Origin: Symploca sp. SIO1C2 | GTDB taxonomy: Bacteria; Cyanobacteriota; Cyanobacteriia; Cyanobacteriales; Coleofasciculaceae | NCBI GenBank assembly: GCA_010672925.1 | Contig: JAAHFP010000001.1 | Location: forward strand, 186,001 to 250,000 | Direction: 5' to 3' | Length of the DNA: 64,000 bases | In this document: positions 1 to 9,766 of the stretch, one piece after another | Layout of the letters: each line of letters begins with the position of its first letter | Numbering within the stretch: the stretch's first letter is position 1 | The notes under the pieces: model-generated | Databases searched by the model: none | The model's input: the letters and a program-made list of their open reading frames with translations, nothing else | Told to the model about the DNA's origin: nothing | Position numbers and translations under genes: made by a program

Positions 1-249
1 TTAAATACAGACCGTCCAGAAATTAACATTATTGTCATCGAAGACCAAGAAACAATGCTAGGACTAGCAATTGACCGGATTGGAGAGATGGATTGGCTGG
101 ATCCTGAGCAGTTACAAATGCCAACCAATGTTCCAGATATTATGGCTCCCTTTTTGCGGGGTGAGTGGTTGTTAGATGAAGAGTCTAATCGATATTTGTT
201 ACTACTAGAGCAGGTGGCAATTCTGAGATCAGCACGGTGGGCCGCATAA
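1..249 (+). CDS. CheW-like chemotaxis coupling protein (C-terminal part, 5'-truncated by window edge)
   Basis: The frame is open from base 1 and encodes 82 residues ending in TAA at 247-249. The segment ([20 protein letters not shown], then a short acidic stretch and a final LLLLEQV strand) fits the last third of a CheW fold, the adaptor that links a chemoreceptor to a CheA kinase. The next gene, 67 bp downstream on the same strand, is a PilJ-type chemoreceptor. This order matches the pilI-pilJ (hmpC-hmpD) arrangement of cyanobacterial pilus chemotaxis loci. The family call rests on a fragment plus context, so it is good but not certain. Confidence 0.75.
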   Translation, partial: LNTDRPEINIIVIEDQETMLGLAIDRIGEMDWLDPEQLQMPTNVPDIMAPFLRGEWLLDEESNRYLLLLEQVAILRSARWAA

Positions 250-316
250 ATTTAAGCGATATAAGGAAAAAGATAACAAAAAGCTAGTTTTTTTTATGAT
301 AAGTGGGAGGAGGCAA

Positions 317-3300
317 ATGGCATTAAGTACGAATTATGCACAGGAATATAAAGAAGCGGAAATGGCCTATATGCAAGGCAATTACCAAGAAGCCGCTACA
401 GTCATTGACCGATTAATTGAGGATTTTCCAGATGACCCCAGTACGTTGTTACTTAGGGGTCATATCTACTGCTATGGATTACAACAGTATGACGTAGCAA
501 GGGAGCAGTACGAGTCTGTTCTGGATCTGACTGATGAACAAGATTTTATTAATTATGCCAATGATGGTCTAGAACATGCCAATCAAGCAACCCATAGCTT
601 AGATACAACGGATCTAAATTATGATTCATCAGAAGATTTTGAGCTGGATGAACCAGAGCTTGATCAAACTGATGACATGAACTTACTAGAAAATAGTGTA
701 GCAGGAATTGGTGTAGAGGAAACGACGACAGACTCTGTTGGATTTAATGAGGAAGCCAATCCTGAAATTTGGCAAGAATTTGACGATGATGATTTAGGAA
801 ATTTTGACCTGGGAAATCTAGATTTTGATGAGGATCAGGATGGTGATTGGGCAGTTAGCTCCTCTCCTGATGCCTTTGACGAAAATCCTTTTGGAGCTTC
901 CCAGAACGATTATAGTGTAATCGAACCACCCGATAGTATTGGGACGGAAGACCCATTTGCCTTTGTTCCTAGTGGGGATGAAAATGACGAGCCTGAGGCT
1001 GGGGGAAATGGAGCCAATCCTCTAGAGTTGGATGGCAATGGTTTTAATCCTGCTGAATTATACGAACAAGCACAAGAATTTTCTCAAAATAACAATAGCT
1101 ACTCAGAGATCACCGCAGCAACTTTTGTGATGCCTCTAGGGGGAAGTTTAGAAGAATCACAGATTGATGAAGATAGTTCAGAGCAATTTTCTGAAGCACA
1201 ATCTCTATTTGATACTGAATTACAAGATGAAAAAGATGAAGAGTCCCTTGACCACAACAATCTAATGGGTGAGGAGTACAACTCCAGCTATCCAGTTGTG
1301 GAAGACCAAACCTTCTTGATGAATTCAGAAGAACTTGGGAATAATAGTGCCTTTCCTGGGACAGATCAGTCTGAGGTGGTTGATAAAGACGACTTGGACT
1401 ACTTCAGTAATGATGAGTTTAATGATTCTTTTGAACAAAGCGACTATACTCAGGAGGAGCAAACCTTTGGTAATCCAGACCTAGCTTTTGACTCTACCTA
1501 TGACCAGAATGGATTCAGTTCCCAAGATAGCTTTGAATTCGAGAGTTTTGACGAAGCTTATGGACAAGCGTCCTTCGATATGGACGAAGTTACCGAATCA
1601 GAAGGTGGGACTATTTCCGGAATTGAAGCACCTCCAAGTTCAAGAGATGGTTTTCTAGATGAGTTTGATGTATTTGACGATGATTTAAGTTCAATCCCGG
1701 ATTTCTCTCTGGGGGATCGAGAAGATATCTCCATGGGAAGCACTGCTTCCTCTGGTTTTGATTACCACAATACTGGTGGGATGATTTCGGAAATTACCGG
1801 TGGTATTGGACTAACTGATAATACCGATACCTCCCGTAGAGCCGAAGAGGAGATGTTTAACTTCGGTACAACCGCAGAACAAATCCCCGTCTTTAACCAA
1901 ACTAAAGACAGTGAGAGTGAAGTTGTCCCCAGTGCTGAACAAGGCTTCCTCGCCCCATTTGAAAATGCCCCATTGCAACAAAAGCAGCTGATGACAGCTG
2001 GGGCAGCGGGAATTGTCTCCGCAGTGGTGGTAGCATTAGCAAGTTTTGTGTCAGCTAGTATTGCTGGGGATAGCAAGCCTGTAGTGTCTCATCTACGCAA
2101 TACCGGCTGGGCAATGACCTTAGCGGCAGGAGTTGGTAGTTTTGGTACTGCTTTGGCTCTTGGTAGAATCACGACTAAACAGATTCAGTCAGCCACTGCG
2201 GATTTACAAACCCAATTTGATGCGGTCTGTCAGGGTAATCTCAATGCTCATGCTACGGTTTACTCAGAAGACGAATTTGGTCAGTTGGCAGCGGGATTCA
2301 ACCAAATGGCGCGAGTGATTCTGACTACTACCAGTGAAGCCCAAAGGAAAGCAGAGGAACAAGAGCAGGCGAAAGAAGACTTACAACGTCAAGTCATTCG
2401 CTTGTTAGATGACGTTGAAGGAGCTGCCCGGGGAGATTTGACAGTACAAGCAGAAGTGACAGCGGACGTTTTGGGAGCCGTTGCAGACTCCTTTAATTTG
2501 ACCATTCAAAACCTGCGGGAAATTGTACAACAAGTGAAGCGGGCAGCTCAAGATGTTACTAGAGGTTCCACCGATAGTGAATCATTTGCCCGTAGTTTGT
2601 CTAGTGACGCTTTACGGCAAGCAGAGGAATTAGCTGTTACTCTTAATTCGGTTCAGGTGATGACCGACTCGATTCAGCGGGTAGCTGAGGCAGCGAGGGA
2701 AGCAGAGGAAGTCGCTCGTTCAGCATCGGCAACCGCTCTTAAAGGGGGTGAGGCAGTAGAACGTACCGTGGCAGGTATTTTACAAATTCGTGAAACAGTA
2801 GCAGAAAGTACTAGAAAAGTCAAGCGCCTAGCGGAATCATCCCAGGAAATTTCTAAAATTGTCGCAGTAATTTCCACGATCGCTTCCCGTACTAATTTGT
2901 TGGCTCTCAATGCTAGTATTGAGGCGGCAAGGGCTGGGGAAGCAGGGCGAGGCTTTGCCATTGTTGCTGATGAAGTACGACAGCTGGCAGATAGATCAGC
3001 TAAGGCTCTCAAGGATATTGAAGCTATTGTACTGCAAATCCAGAGTGAAACTGGCTCGGTGATGACCGCTATGGAAGAGGGTACTCAGCAGGTAATTGAC
3101 GGGACAAAACGGGCAGAACAGGCGAAGCGAGCCCTGGAAGATATTATTCAAGTATCTAATCGCATTGATGCCTTAGTCCGTTCCATTACGGCGGATACCG
3201 TAGAGCAGACGGAAACATCCCGTGCGGTAGCCCAGGTAATGCAATCCGTGGAGTTAGCTGCTCAAGAAACCTCTCAGGATGCCTTGAGGGTATCTGGCTC

Positions 3301-3382
3301 ACTACAAAATCTGGTAGGAGTCGCACGGGATCTGCTAGCTTCTGTTGAGCGTTTTCGTGTGGAATCCAATGAGGGTAAGTAG
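317..3382 (+). CDS. pilJ: PilJ/HmpD-type methyl-accepting chemotaxis protein
   Basis: This 1021-residue chemoreceptor should feed a CheW/CheA pathway that controls type IV pilus motility. The start was set at ATG 317 because GGAGGAGG lies just upstream (306-313); an ATG at 296 has no such site. In order it shows a TPR-like N-terminus (about 5-95), a very acidic low-complexity stretch (about 100-520), two closely spaced membrane helices (about 559-580 and 597-617), a HAMP domain, a second HAMP-like segment (about 712-765) and a long signalling helix pair. The hairpin tip with [20 protein letters not shown] lies near 855-890. Only about 16 residues separate the two helices, so there is no periplasmic sensor domain; input probably comes from the cytoplasmic N-terminus. 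A CheW gene precedes it, but no cheA follows in this window. Confidence 0.92.
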   Translation: MALSTNYAQEYKEAEMAYMQGNYQEAATVIDRLIEDFPDDPSTLLLRGHIYCYGLQQYDVAREQYESVLDLTDEQDFINYANDGLEHANQATHSLDTTDLNYDSSEDFELDEPELDQTDDMNLLENSVAGIGVEETTTDSVGFNEEANPEIWQEFDDDDLGNFDLGNLDFDEDQDGDWAVSSSPDAFDENPFGASQNDYSVIEPPDSIGTEDPFAFVPSGDENDEPEAGGNGANPLELDGNGFNPAELYEQAQEFSQNNNSYSEITAATFVMPLGGSLEESQIDEDSSEQFSEAQSLFDTELQDEKDEESLDHNNLMGEEYNSSYPVVEDQTFLMNSEELGNNSAFPGTDQSEVVDKDDLDYFSNDEFNDSFEQSDYTQEEQTFGNPDLAFDSTYDQNGFSSQDSFEFESFDEAYGQASFDMDEVTESEGGTISGIEAPPSSRDGFLDEFDVFDDDLSSIPDFSLGDREDISMGSTASSGFDYHNTGGMISEITGGIGLTDNTDTSRRAEEEMFNFGTTAEQIPVFNQTKDSESEVVPSAEQGFLAPFENAPLQQKQLMTAGAAGIVSAVVVALASFVSASIAGDSKPVVSHLRNTGWAMTLAAGVGSFGTALALGRITTKQIQSATADLQTQFDAVCQGNLNAHATVYSEDEFGQLAAGFNQMARVILTTTSEAQRKAEEQEQAKEDLQRQVIRLLDDVEGAARGDLTVQAEVTADVLGAVADSFNLTIQNLREIVQQVKRAAQDVTRGSTDSESFARSLSSDALRQAEELAVTLNSVQVMTDSIQRVAEAAREAEEVARSASATALKGGEAVERTVAGILQIRETVAESTRKVKRLAESSQEISKIVAVISTIASRTNLLALNASIEAARAGEAGRGFAIVADEVRQLADRSAKALKDIEAIVLQIQSETGSVMTAMEEGTQQVIDGTKRAEQAKRALEDIIQVSNRIDALVRSITADTVEQTETSRAVAQVMQSVELAAQETSQDALRVSGSLQNLVGVARDLLASVERFRVESNEGK

Positions 3383-3386
3383 AGGT

Positions 3387-3598
3387 GGTAGGTTTTAGGT
3401 TTTAGGTTTTAGGTTTTAGGTGGTAGGTCTTAGGTGGTAGGTGGTAGGTGGTAGGTGGTAGGTTTTGCTGCAAATTCCCAATTTCCAATTCTAAATTCTA
3501 AATTCTCCATTCCCAATTCCCGATTCCCAATTCCCGATTCCCAATTCCCAATTCTCCATTCCCAATTCCCAATTCCCAATTCCCAATTCCCAATTAAA
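3387..3598. repeat. Short tandem repeats: GGTGGTA/GGTTTTA block and ATTCCCA heptamer block
   Basis: From 3387 to about 3463 the sequence is built of 7-bp units alternating GGTTTTA and GGTGGTA. From about 3473 to 3595 it is a run of roughly 17 heptamers of the ATTCCCA type. An open frame runs through the second block into the downstream permease gene, but its repetitive NSQFPIP-type peptide is most likely not part of that protein. Heptamer blocks of this kind recur across the window. Confidence 0.9.
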
Positions 3599-4387
3599 AT
3601 GAGTAAAACTGCGACTAGTTCCGGTTTCGGGTTGTGGGCTGAGCGCCTTTTAGCAGCGATTTTCTTGGCTGGCCAAGTGATACTCCATATCCTGAAAGGA
3701 AAAATTCATAAAGGCAATACCCTTAACCAAATGGCAGTAGCTGGTCCAGAGTCGCTGATGATTGCGATGCTCACTGCTACTGTTATCGGTATGGTATTTA
3801 CTATTCAGGTAGCACGAGAATTTATCAACTTTGGTGCTGCTAATTTGGTAGGAGGAGTTTTGGCTTTGGCTTTGACTCGTGAACTCTCACCAGTGCTGAC
3901 GGCAGTAGTTTTGGCAGGAAGAGTAGGCTCAGCATTTGCGGCTGAAATTGGTACTATGCGGGTAACAGAGCAAATTGATGCTCTTTACATGCTCAAAACT
4001 GACCCTATTGATTACCTAGTGATTCCTCGCGTTATTGCTTGCTGTCTGATGCTGCCAATATTGACGATTATTTCGATTATCCTCGGCATGGTTGGGGGAT
4101 TGTTTATTGCTACTGGTAATTACGGTATTTCTGTTAGAGAGTTTCTGGATTCGGCTCAGCAACTTCTAAGTATCTGGGACTTATGTTCTGCTGCCCTTAA
4201 AGCTCTTTGTTTTGGGGCATTAATCGCAGTAATTGGTTGTAGTTGGGGGTTAACTACAACTGGTGGGGCTAAAGGGGTGGGACAATCTACAACTACTGCT
4301 GTTGTTACTGCTTTGCTAGCGATATTTATTTCTAACTTTTTCTTATCTTGGGTGATGTTTCAAGGTACTGGTAATTCAGTACTCTGA
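3599..4387 (+). CDS. MlaE/Ycf63-family ABC transporter permease
   Basis: The 262-residue protein belongs to the MlaE (YrbE, Ycf63) permease family, the inner-membrane subunit of ABC systems that move lipids between membranes. About five hydrophobic helices are visible. Family landmarks include the [20 protein letters not shown] block (residues about 98-117) and the following [15 protein letters not shown] segment. The start was placed at ATG 3599, directly after the heptamer repeats; an in-frame upstream start would add 48 repeat-derived residues. Length from 3599 matches the usual size of about 255-265. The ATPase and MCE substrate-binding partners are not adjacent, which is common in cyanobacteria. 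Confidence 0.88.
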   Translation: MSKTATSSGFGLWAERLLAAIFLAGQVILHILKGKIHKGNTLNQMAVAGPESLMIAMLTATVIGMVFTIQVAREFINFGAANLVGGVLALALTRELSPVLTAVVLAGRVGSAFAAEIGTMRVTEQIDALYMLKTDPIDYLVIPRVIACCLMLPILTIISIILGMVGGLFIATGNYGISVREFLDSAQQLLSIWDLCSAALKALCFGALIAVIGCSWGLTTTGGAKGVGQSTTTAVVTALLAIFISNFFLSWVMFQGTGNSVL

Positions 4388-4393
4388 ATTCCT

Positions 4394-4507
4394 TTTGTGG
4401 TTCTTTCCTCTAATACCTGTAGTTACTGCCGGAGGGCGTAGCATTTGGATAGGTATATTTGGGTCTATGGGGTTAAATTATTGCCCAAATGCTACGCCCC
4501 TACATTC
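4394..4507. repeat. 114-bp direct repeat, copy A, with inner 15-bp inverted repeat
   Basis: Positions 4394-4507 and 4680-4793 are near-identical 114-bp copies. Inside copy A, GGGCGTAGCATTTGG at 4434-4448 is matched perfectly by its reverse complement at 4485-4499, giving a 66-bp hairpin-forming core. The same arm motif recurs at 14186-14253. This looks like a small non-coding dispersed palindromic element. Frames within it (for example 4395-4586) are not convincing genes. Confidence 0.85.
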
Positions 4508-4679
4508 CTCATCTCCTCACTTTATTCGGCAATTGCTGGAAGAAAATGCAACGTCTCGCTTGAGCACACAGGTAGTTAATATTTAGTAGATTGGTTGCAT
4601 TTAGCCTTATTTTATGCAATTATTAGTTCATAATGGGAAAAGTGTGCGCCATATATACTCCCTTTGTGTTCTTTGTGTC

Positions 4680-4793
4680 TTTGTGGTTCTTTCCTCTAAT
4701 ACCCGTAGTTACTGCCGGAGGGCGTAGCATTTGGATAGGTATATTTGGGTCTATGAGGTTAAATGATCGCCCAAATGCTACGCCCCTACATTC
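4680..4793. repeat. 114-bp direct repeat, copy B
   Basis: This is the second copy of the repeat at 4394-4507, differing at only a few bases. It lies directly downstream of the stop codon of the minus-strand CHAT gene, so its inverted repeat (arms near 4720 and 4771) could act as a transcription end for that operon. It is preceded at 4661-4690 by a CTTTGTGTTCTTTGTGTCTT-type string that also occurs near 22940. Confidence 0.85.
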
Positions 4794-4808
4794 TTTCTGT
4801 CCCCCAAT

Positions 4809-7800
4809 CTACAGCCAATTGCCCACTACAACATAACCTGCCCAGAAAATAGGGTGTTTTGGTTCGTATTCTATCTCTTTCTCCTGAGATTCTATCTCTT
4901 CCTCCCGAAATTTGTACCGAAATGTATTGTCCAACATATTGAGTTGAGCCTGCCGCAGTGCCTCTGCTAGAGTCAAATCTGGATTATCAGCAAGCTCTTG
5001 GTAAAACTTGATCATTACTTCGGCAGCAGTTTGATCTTCTACAGGCCATAAGGTAGCAACAGTACTACTGACTCCTGTCCTCACAGCAACTCCTGCTAAG
5101 CCAAGGACTGCTCTGTCGTTTCCAGTAGAAGTTTCACAGCTGTTAAGTACTAGTAATTGGATGGGGTCAAAGCTTCTTTCTTTGAGTAAATCCTCAAACT
5201 CTTGAAATTTAATAGTTTTATTGTCCCAAAGTTGTATGAAGGTATTTTCTACGTCAGGTTCAAATTTACTATGGGTTGCTAAGTGAACTATATCAAAGGA
5301 AGATTTTAATTCTTCCTCTAGTTTCTTTCGTGTGAAATCTTTTTCCCAAAGTAGTTCACCTTTGGGGAATACTTGTTCAATTTCTGTCAACTCTCTCTCT
5401 ACCGCTGTTAATTTTATCTCAGTACCATCAACTAAACTTTTCTCATTGCCACCAAGTAAAACTTTAGGATCTTTCTTGCTCCAAGGTTGAGTATTAGTGA
5501 GCTTTAATCCTGGTAGGAGGGCAACACTGTATTTTTCTATGAGATATCGCTCACCATCATGTAATGCCGCTAGAGGTACATTGCGTAGTTTACTGTCAGG
5601 AACAAATACTAAGGTTCCTTTTGGGAAATCTTGTAAGTTTGTCTCAATAGGTCTGATTAGCCAATCGTATAGTTTTTGCAATGGTTGCTGAAGAGTTTCT
5701 TCCCGAGTTGCTTCTTCATCCCTCAGGGCAATAACTCTATCCTGTAAGCTTATTTTCTGTTTTACAATATTGCGTGAGTTTGTGTAAATAAAATTTCTCA
5801 GATCTTCGAGATTTTTGTTGAATTCTGATTTGGTTATTGTGTCATTTTCATAATAAGTAATTGGCTCTCCTGGCAATTTTAACAGAACCACTAGGCGCAT
5901 ATTTTCCTGGTCCTCTAAAACAATCGGGTAGATAATTGCTGAACTTGAAGCTTGTTCATTGTTATCAAGCAATGTGTCAATATCTACTTTAGCTTGTTCT
6001 TCTAGAGCACAGGGGTCTTGGAAGTAATTCTCTAATTCGGCTAATCGCAGAGACTCGATCACCTCGATCGCTTTCTTGATATCTTTGGTATTATTGTCTT
6101 CTGTCGCAGCTTGAGTTTGAGCTATTGACTTTGTAGCTGTAGTATCATAGCTCTTTTCTGGCAACAGCAATCCCACTAAGTCTCGATAAATTGGTTCTAG
6201 TTCATCCTTGAAGTTAAATTGTAAATTTTTGCTGCTTTTTGCTATATCCTGGCGCAAAATCTCTAGATTTTTAAATGCTAGTTCATAATTGTTTCTTGCT
6301 GCTTTAAGGTTCTCTTGTGCCTTAAATATACGTCCTAGCTGCCACCTTAAAATATAGGTAATGTAAGGCTCTGATGGTTTGCCCTGATTGCTGGCAACAT
6401 TGAGAGCTAATTCAGTATAATACTGAGCTTGATCATAAGCCTTCTGTTGTTCATAAATTTTTCCGACATTACCTAGCCAAAGTACTTGAGATCTCGCGTC
6501 TATCGATGTTAATGTGTCCGCATAATTACTATCCTTTTCTAATATTTGTTCTAGCGCTGGCAAAAAACTCAACCTGGAAAGGCTTTCTTGGTCAATAGCT
6601 TGGGAAGTAGTATCCTTAGTTAAAAGGTCAGTAAAGTTCAGCAACAAATCAATATTTGATTTAGATAGGGGGGTTTCTTGGTTGATTTGGAAAGATAACT
6701 CTTGATCAACTTGGGAAATTAAACCTTTTAGTTCTTCATCTAACCTTGGCTTGATATTGCTATCCTTTGGCTTGATATTGCTATCCCATTGTAAGTAGGT
6801 TGATATAAGTTTTTCTGGTGGTTTTTTTTGTACCCCTATTTCTTTAGCTTTGTTAATTGCCTGATTTAAAGTTGTCTGAATATCTATCAAAAGGCTAAGT
6901 CGATTTAATTTGGCTTTGAGTTGAGTTGTTGCAAAAGAAACAGGTCTTTCCGCTTGCTGATAAGAATCTATTGCCCACTGATAGTAGCCACCACCGATTA
7001 CTGAATTACAAGTCTCTTGATTGGCTTCATCTACTTGATCTACTTCGCATCTGTCAAAACTAGTTAAAATATCTCGCAGGGTTGTAATTTTTTTCTTTTT
7101 TAATTGAGCACGTAGAGCCAACTGTCTAATAAGCTCTTCAGAACTTTCTTGCTGATTAATTTTTTCTTGACCTACAGATACTTGGGTATTACCAATATCA
7201 AGTAAAATAGCACCTTCATCTAAAGATAATGATTGGTGATTTTGGGCATATTGTAGACTCTTTTGCAATACTTTGAGGGCTTCAGGGAAATTTCCCAGTT
7301 CTCGCAAAACTTTTCCTAGGCTGTGTAAAGCTTGAGCTTCAGTAGGGGAACTAGGTTTGTCTTGCAGCAGGTTTGCCAATTGCTCTGCTAAATCATCCTT
7401 TTCTAGGAAGTCTGACTGACTTAAATAATTAGGTTGATTCTGGATTAACTTATCGGTGGCTTGACAATCTTCAGCCTGGAACTGAAGTCCATTAACTAGG
7501 GTATTGAATGCTGTTCTATCAAAACCTAAAGTACGTAAAGCTTCGGCTCTATTAATCAAGCTCTTAAGCATATTCTCTTGCTGACATCCTTCGATTAGAA
7601 AGCTTTGAGCCGCTTCTAACCACACTTTTTCCGTTTCTTCAAACTCACTAGCCTCAGACAATTCCTGAGCTTTCTGTACTAGTCGCCAAGCATTGCTATT
7701 TTGAGAAGTGGCTTCCTGTTCTTGTACTATTTGATAAGCCGACAAAGCAGGAAGACTCAGAGCCGAGGTAAAACCAAACAAAGCTGAGAAGATAAACAGT

Positions 7801-8048
7801 AACACCCGACGAGATATGACAAATGGCCTGTAGGGGCGTTTGCGTAGCATGGTGCGTAGCAGCAATAGCATTGGCGCTGGCTGATTGCCCATAAAACCAG
7901 AGTTTTTGTCCGCCAATGCTTCGCCCTTCCGAGATTTACGCAGGAGGTCTATTCTGGTTAAGCGAGAAAGAATTTTGAAATAATCCCTAACAGCTCTCAA
8001 AAAGGAAAACTGTACTCTAAGGATAAGTAAACGCCATTTTCTTGCCAT
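4809..8048 (-). CDS. TPR-CHAT caspase-like protease of a two-partner secretion operon
   Basis: The 1079-residue product has an N-terminal hydrophobic, signal-like stretch (about 79-104), a long TPR region (about 115-640) and a C-terminal CHAT domain (about 790-1078). CHAT domains are caspase-like cysteine proteases. Both catalytic residues are visible: His926 in VHLATHSKF and Cys971 in LVLNSCETSTG, so an active enzyme is expected. The gene overlaps the 3' end of tpsB by 52 bp, implying translational coupling. Its natural partner is therefore the TpsA/TpsB pair upstream. Residues 41-73 derive from an inserted palindromic element (7830-7928). The start at 8048 is preceded by GGGGA. A start at the internal Met67 is possible but has no clear ribosome site. 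The protease fold is secure; its substrate and cellular location are unknown. Confidence 0.9.
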   Translation of the reverse strand: MARKWRLLILRVQFSFLRAVRDYFKILSRLTRIDLLRKSRKGEALADKNSGFMGNQPAPMLLLLRTMLRKRPYRPFVISRRVLLFIFSALFGFTSALSLPALSAYQIVQEQEATSQNSNAWRLVQKAQELSEASEFEETEKVWLEAAQSFLIEGCQQENMLKSLINRAEALRTLGFDRTAFNTLVNGLQFQAEDCQATDKLIQNQPNYLSQSDFLEKDDLAEQLANLLQDKPSSPTEAQALHSLGKVLRELGNFPEALKVLQKSLQYAQNHQSLSLDEGAILLDIGNTQVSVGQEKINQQESSEELIRQLALRAQLKKKKITTLRDILTSFDRCEVDQVDEANQETCNSVIGGGYYQWAIDSYQQAERPVSFATTQLKAKLNRLSLLIDIQTTLNQAINKAKEIGVQKKPPEKLISTYLQWDSNIKPKDSNIKPRLDEELKGLISQVDQELSFQINQETPLSKSNIDLLLNFTDLLTKDTTSQAIDQESLSRLSFLPALEQILEKDSNYADTLTSIDARSQVLWLGNVGKIYEQQKAYDQAQYYTELALNVASNQGKPSEPYITYILRWQLGRIFKAQENLKAARNNYELAFKNLEILRQDIAKSSKNLQFNFKDELEPIYRDLVGLLLPEKSYDTTATKSIAQTQAATEDNNTKDIKKAIEVIESLRLAELENYFQDPCALEEQAKVDIDTLLDNNEQASSSAIIYPIVLEDQENMRLVVLLKLPGEPITYYENDTITKSEFNKNLEDLRNFIYTNSRNIVKQKISLQDRVIALRDEEATREETLQQPLQKLYDWLIRPIETNLQDFPKGTLVFVPDSKLRNVPLAALHDGERYLIEKYSVALLPGLKLTNTQPWSKKDPKVLLGGNEKSLVDGTEIKLTAVERELTEIEQVFPKGELLWEKDFTRKKLEEELKSSFDIVHLATHSKFEPDVENTFIQLWDNKTIKFQEFEDLLKERSFDPIQLLVLNSCETSTGNDRAVLGLAGVAVRTGVSSTVATLWPVEDQTAAEVMIKFYQELADNPDLTLAEALRQAQLNMLDNTFRYKFREEEIESQEKEIEYEPKHPIFWAGYVVVGNWL
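7830..7928. mobile_element. 99-bp palindromic repeat inserted in frame in the CHAT gene
   Basis: The segment begins with AGGGGCG-type sequence and ends in CGCCCTT. It contains perfect 10-bp arms, AGCATTGGCG at 7867-7876 and CGCCAATGCT at 7911-7920. These motifs resemble the GGGGCGTAGCATTTGG elements elsewhere in the window. Its length is 33 codons, so the reading frame survives. Removing it joins an LTRIDLLRKSR segment to RPFVISRRVLLF, a plausible uninterrupted N-terminus. Exact borders are an estimate. Confidence 0.6.
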
Positions 8049-9766
8049 GAATCGTCCCCAAAAGAATCAATATTTACTAAGGGAATACCCCAATCTAAAC
8101 GAATATTTAAAGCGTGACTATCAAATAATTCTTGTTGCCACTCTAGTCCCAAACCAGTACCTACCAAAGCATTAGGACTAGGATCACTGCGACTGGCATT
8201 GTTCCAGCCAACACCAAAATCCACAAAGGGGCCAACCTGCAACACTCCCCTTGTATCCTTCGTTTGGAATACAGGTATTCTCCACTCTAAGGAAAAGACA
8301 GCACCATTGTCTGTGAGCAGCACATCCTGACGATAGCCCCGCACAGTGCTCTGACCACCATAACTAAACTGTTCTAAAGAAACAAGAGAGTCAGGGGTGA
8401 GTTGTATATCGGAACGAAACAATAGGGAAGAACCAGGAAACAGTCCTCTGTCTGATTGATTTAACAGACTCAACCACAAAAATTGACCTCGCCAGACAAA
8501 AAATTCCCCATCAGGAGCATTGTCATTGTTGGTAGCATCAAAGGCATCGATACCCAGGCTAAACTGGGAACGAGCAGCTAGCACCTGTTGGCGACTACGT
8601 TGAGTGTATTCCTGGAAAAAACGCAGTGCTGTAATGCGGGTTCTGCCTTGGGCATCTGCTCCTAAAGAGAGGGGAAATTCGACTCCTAATAACGAACTAT
8701 CACTGACTCTGTGATTGGCGGATACCCCCAGAAACAGGTCTCGCGTTATCTTGTCTGTTGTTTGGCGAATAATTGGCTGTCGAAAACTCAGATCAAACTC
8801 GTGAGAGGCTACTTCAATATCTAGGGCATCAAAAGGTTCCTCAATAATATTACTACTGGCGTAACGATAGGTAGCGCTAAGGGTACTATTATCGGAGTTG
8901 ACCGGAACAGTATAGTTAAACTGCACCTCATTGCTACCATCAGTATTAGCGTAAATTAACCTAGCAACATCCCCGAATCCTAGAACATTGTTATGGGTAA
9001 ACTGTGCCTGACGACGAAAACTGCCAACGCTGGGGTTCCGATTATTGTCCAGGATTAATTTACCGTTAAAAGCTGGAGCTTCTGTAACATTTATTGTAAG
9101 TATATTAAAACCATCACGAGGACTAGTGGATAGTTCCGCTGAGAGGTTTTCAATCAGAGGGTCTCGTTGCAAGAGTTGCAGAGTATTTTGTAATCGGTCT
9201 ACATCGAGTGTTACATTTTCCTCTGTACCCAAGCGATCGCGTATATAATTACCTAAGCCCTCTGCACCGATGACGTTAATTGCTTCTAGGCGACCCTCAA
9301 CAATCTGAATCGTCACATCGCATTCCTTTTCCCGACATTCCCCCAGGTTATGTTCGGGAAGATAAGCCCCAGAAGTCTTATAACCCTGCTCTAAATAGAG
9401 CTGAGTAATCAAGTCAGCCGCTTCCAGCAGTTGGGTAAAGGTAATATTGTCTCCAGTAAATCGAGCTAATTGCTCTTGAAGCTCTTCTTCTGTAAAAACT
9501 GTTAAGTTGCCCTCAAACCTAAAGCCACGAACCCGGAAGTTTCCTTCATCTCCGGAGGAAGGGGTAGAGTTGGGTTGAGTTGCAGGATTTACCTCAAGTA
9601 GTTCTTCTTCCGTCGCTGGAAGTTCCTCAATTGGGACTTGGGGAGAATCTATAGGCTCAAAAGACTGCGCTATTGCTACTGAGCATCTCAATAGTGAAAT
9701 AAAGACAAGCAAACTGCCCACCTGCAACAGCATTACTAAGGCTGATAATTGTTTTTTAACTATCAT
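7997..9766 (-). CDS. TpsB outer-membrane transporter (ShlB/FhaC/HecB family)
   Basis: This 589-residue protein is the outer-membrane pore of two-partner secretion, exporting its cognate TpsA. It has a signal peptide (ending near SVAIAQS), a POTRA domain of the ShlB type (about 78-190, beginning FRVRGFRFEGNL) and a C-terminal beta-barrel (about 235-589). The chain ends in a phenylalanine after alternating residues (YLSLEYSFPF), the usual barrel-assembly signature. ATG 9766 overlaps the tpsA stop codon as ATGA; a TTG three codons upstream is the only longer start and is unlikely. The 3' end overlaps the CHAT gene. Family length and features are complete. Confidence 0.93.
   Translation of the reverse strand: MIVKKQLSALVMLLQVGSLLVFISLLRCSVAIAQSFEPIDSPQVPIEELPATEEELLEVNPATQPNSTPSSGDEGNFRVRGFRFEGNLTVFTEEELQEQLARFTGDNITFTQLLEAADLITQLYLEQGYKTSGAYLPEHNLGECREKECDVTIQIVEGRLEAINVIGAEGLGNYIRDRLGTEENVTLDVDRLQNTLQLLQRDPLIENLSAELSTSPRDGFNILTINVTEAPAFNGKLILDNNRNPSVGSFRRQAQFTHNNVLGFGDVARLIYANTDGSNEVQFNYTVPVNSDNSTLSATYRYASSNIIEEPFDALDIEVASHEFDLSFRQPIIRQTTDKITRDLFLGVSANHRVSDSSLLGVEFPLSLGADAQGRTRITALRFFQEYTQRSRQQVLAARSQFSLGIDAFDATNNDNAPDGEFFVWRGQFLWLSLLNQSDRGLFPGSSLLFRSDIQLTPDSLVSLEQFSYGGQSTVRGYRQDVLLTDNGAVFSLEWRIPVFQTKDTRGVLQVGPFVDFGVGWNNASRSDPSPNALVGTGLGLEWQQELFDSHALNIRLDWGIPLVNIDSFGDDSWQENGVYLSLEYSFPF

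Noticed and set aside
3455-3598. N-terminal extension of the MlaE permease reading NSQFPIP repeats
   Set aside because: It is a direct translation of ATTCCCA heptamers; the ATG at 3599 gives the normal family length.
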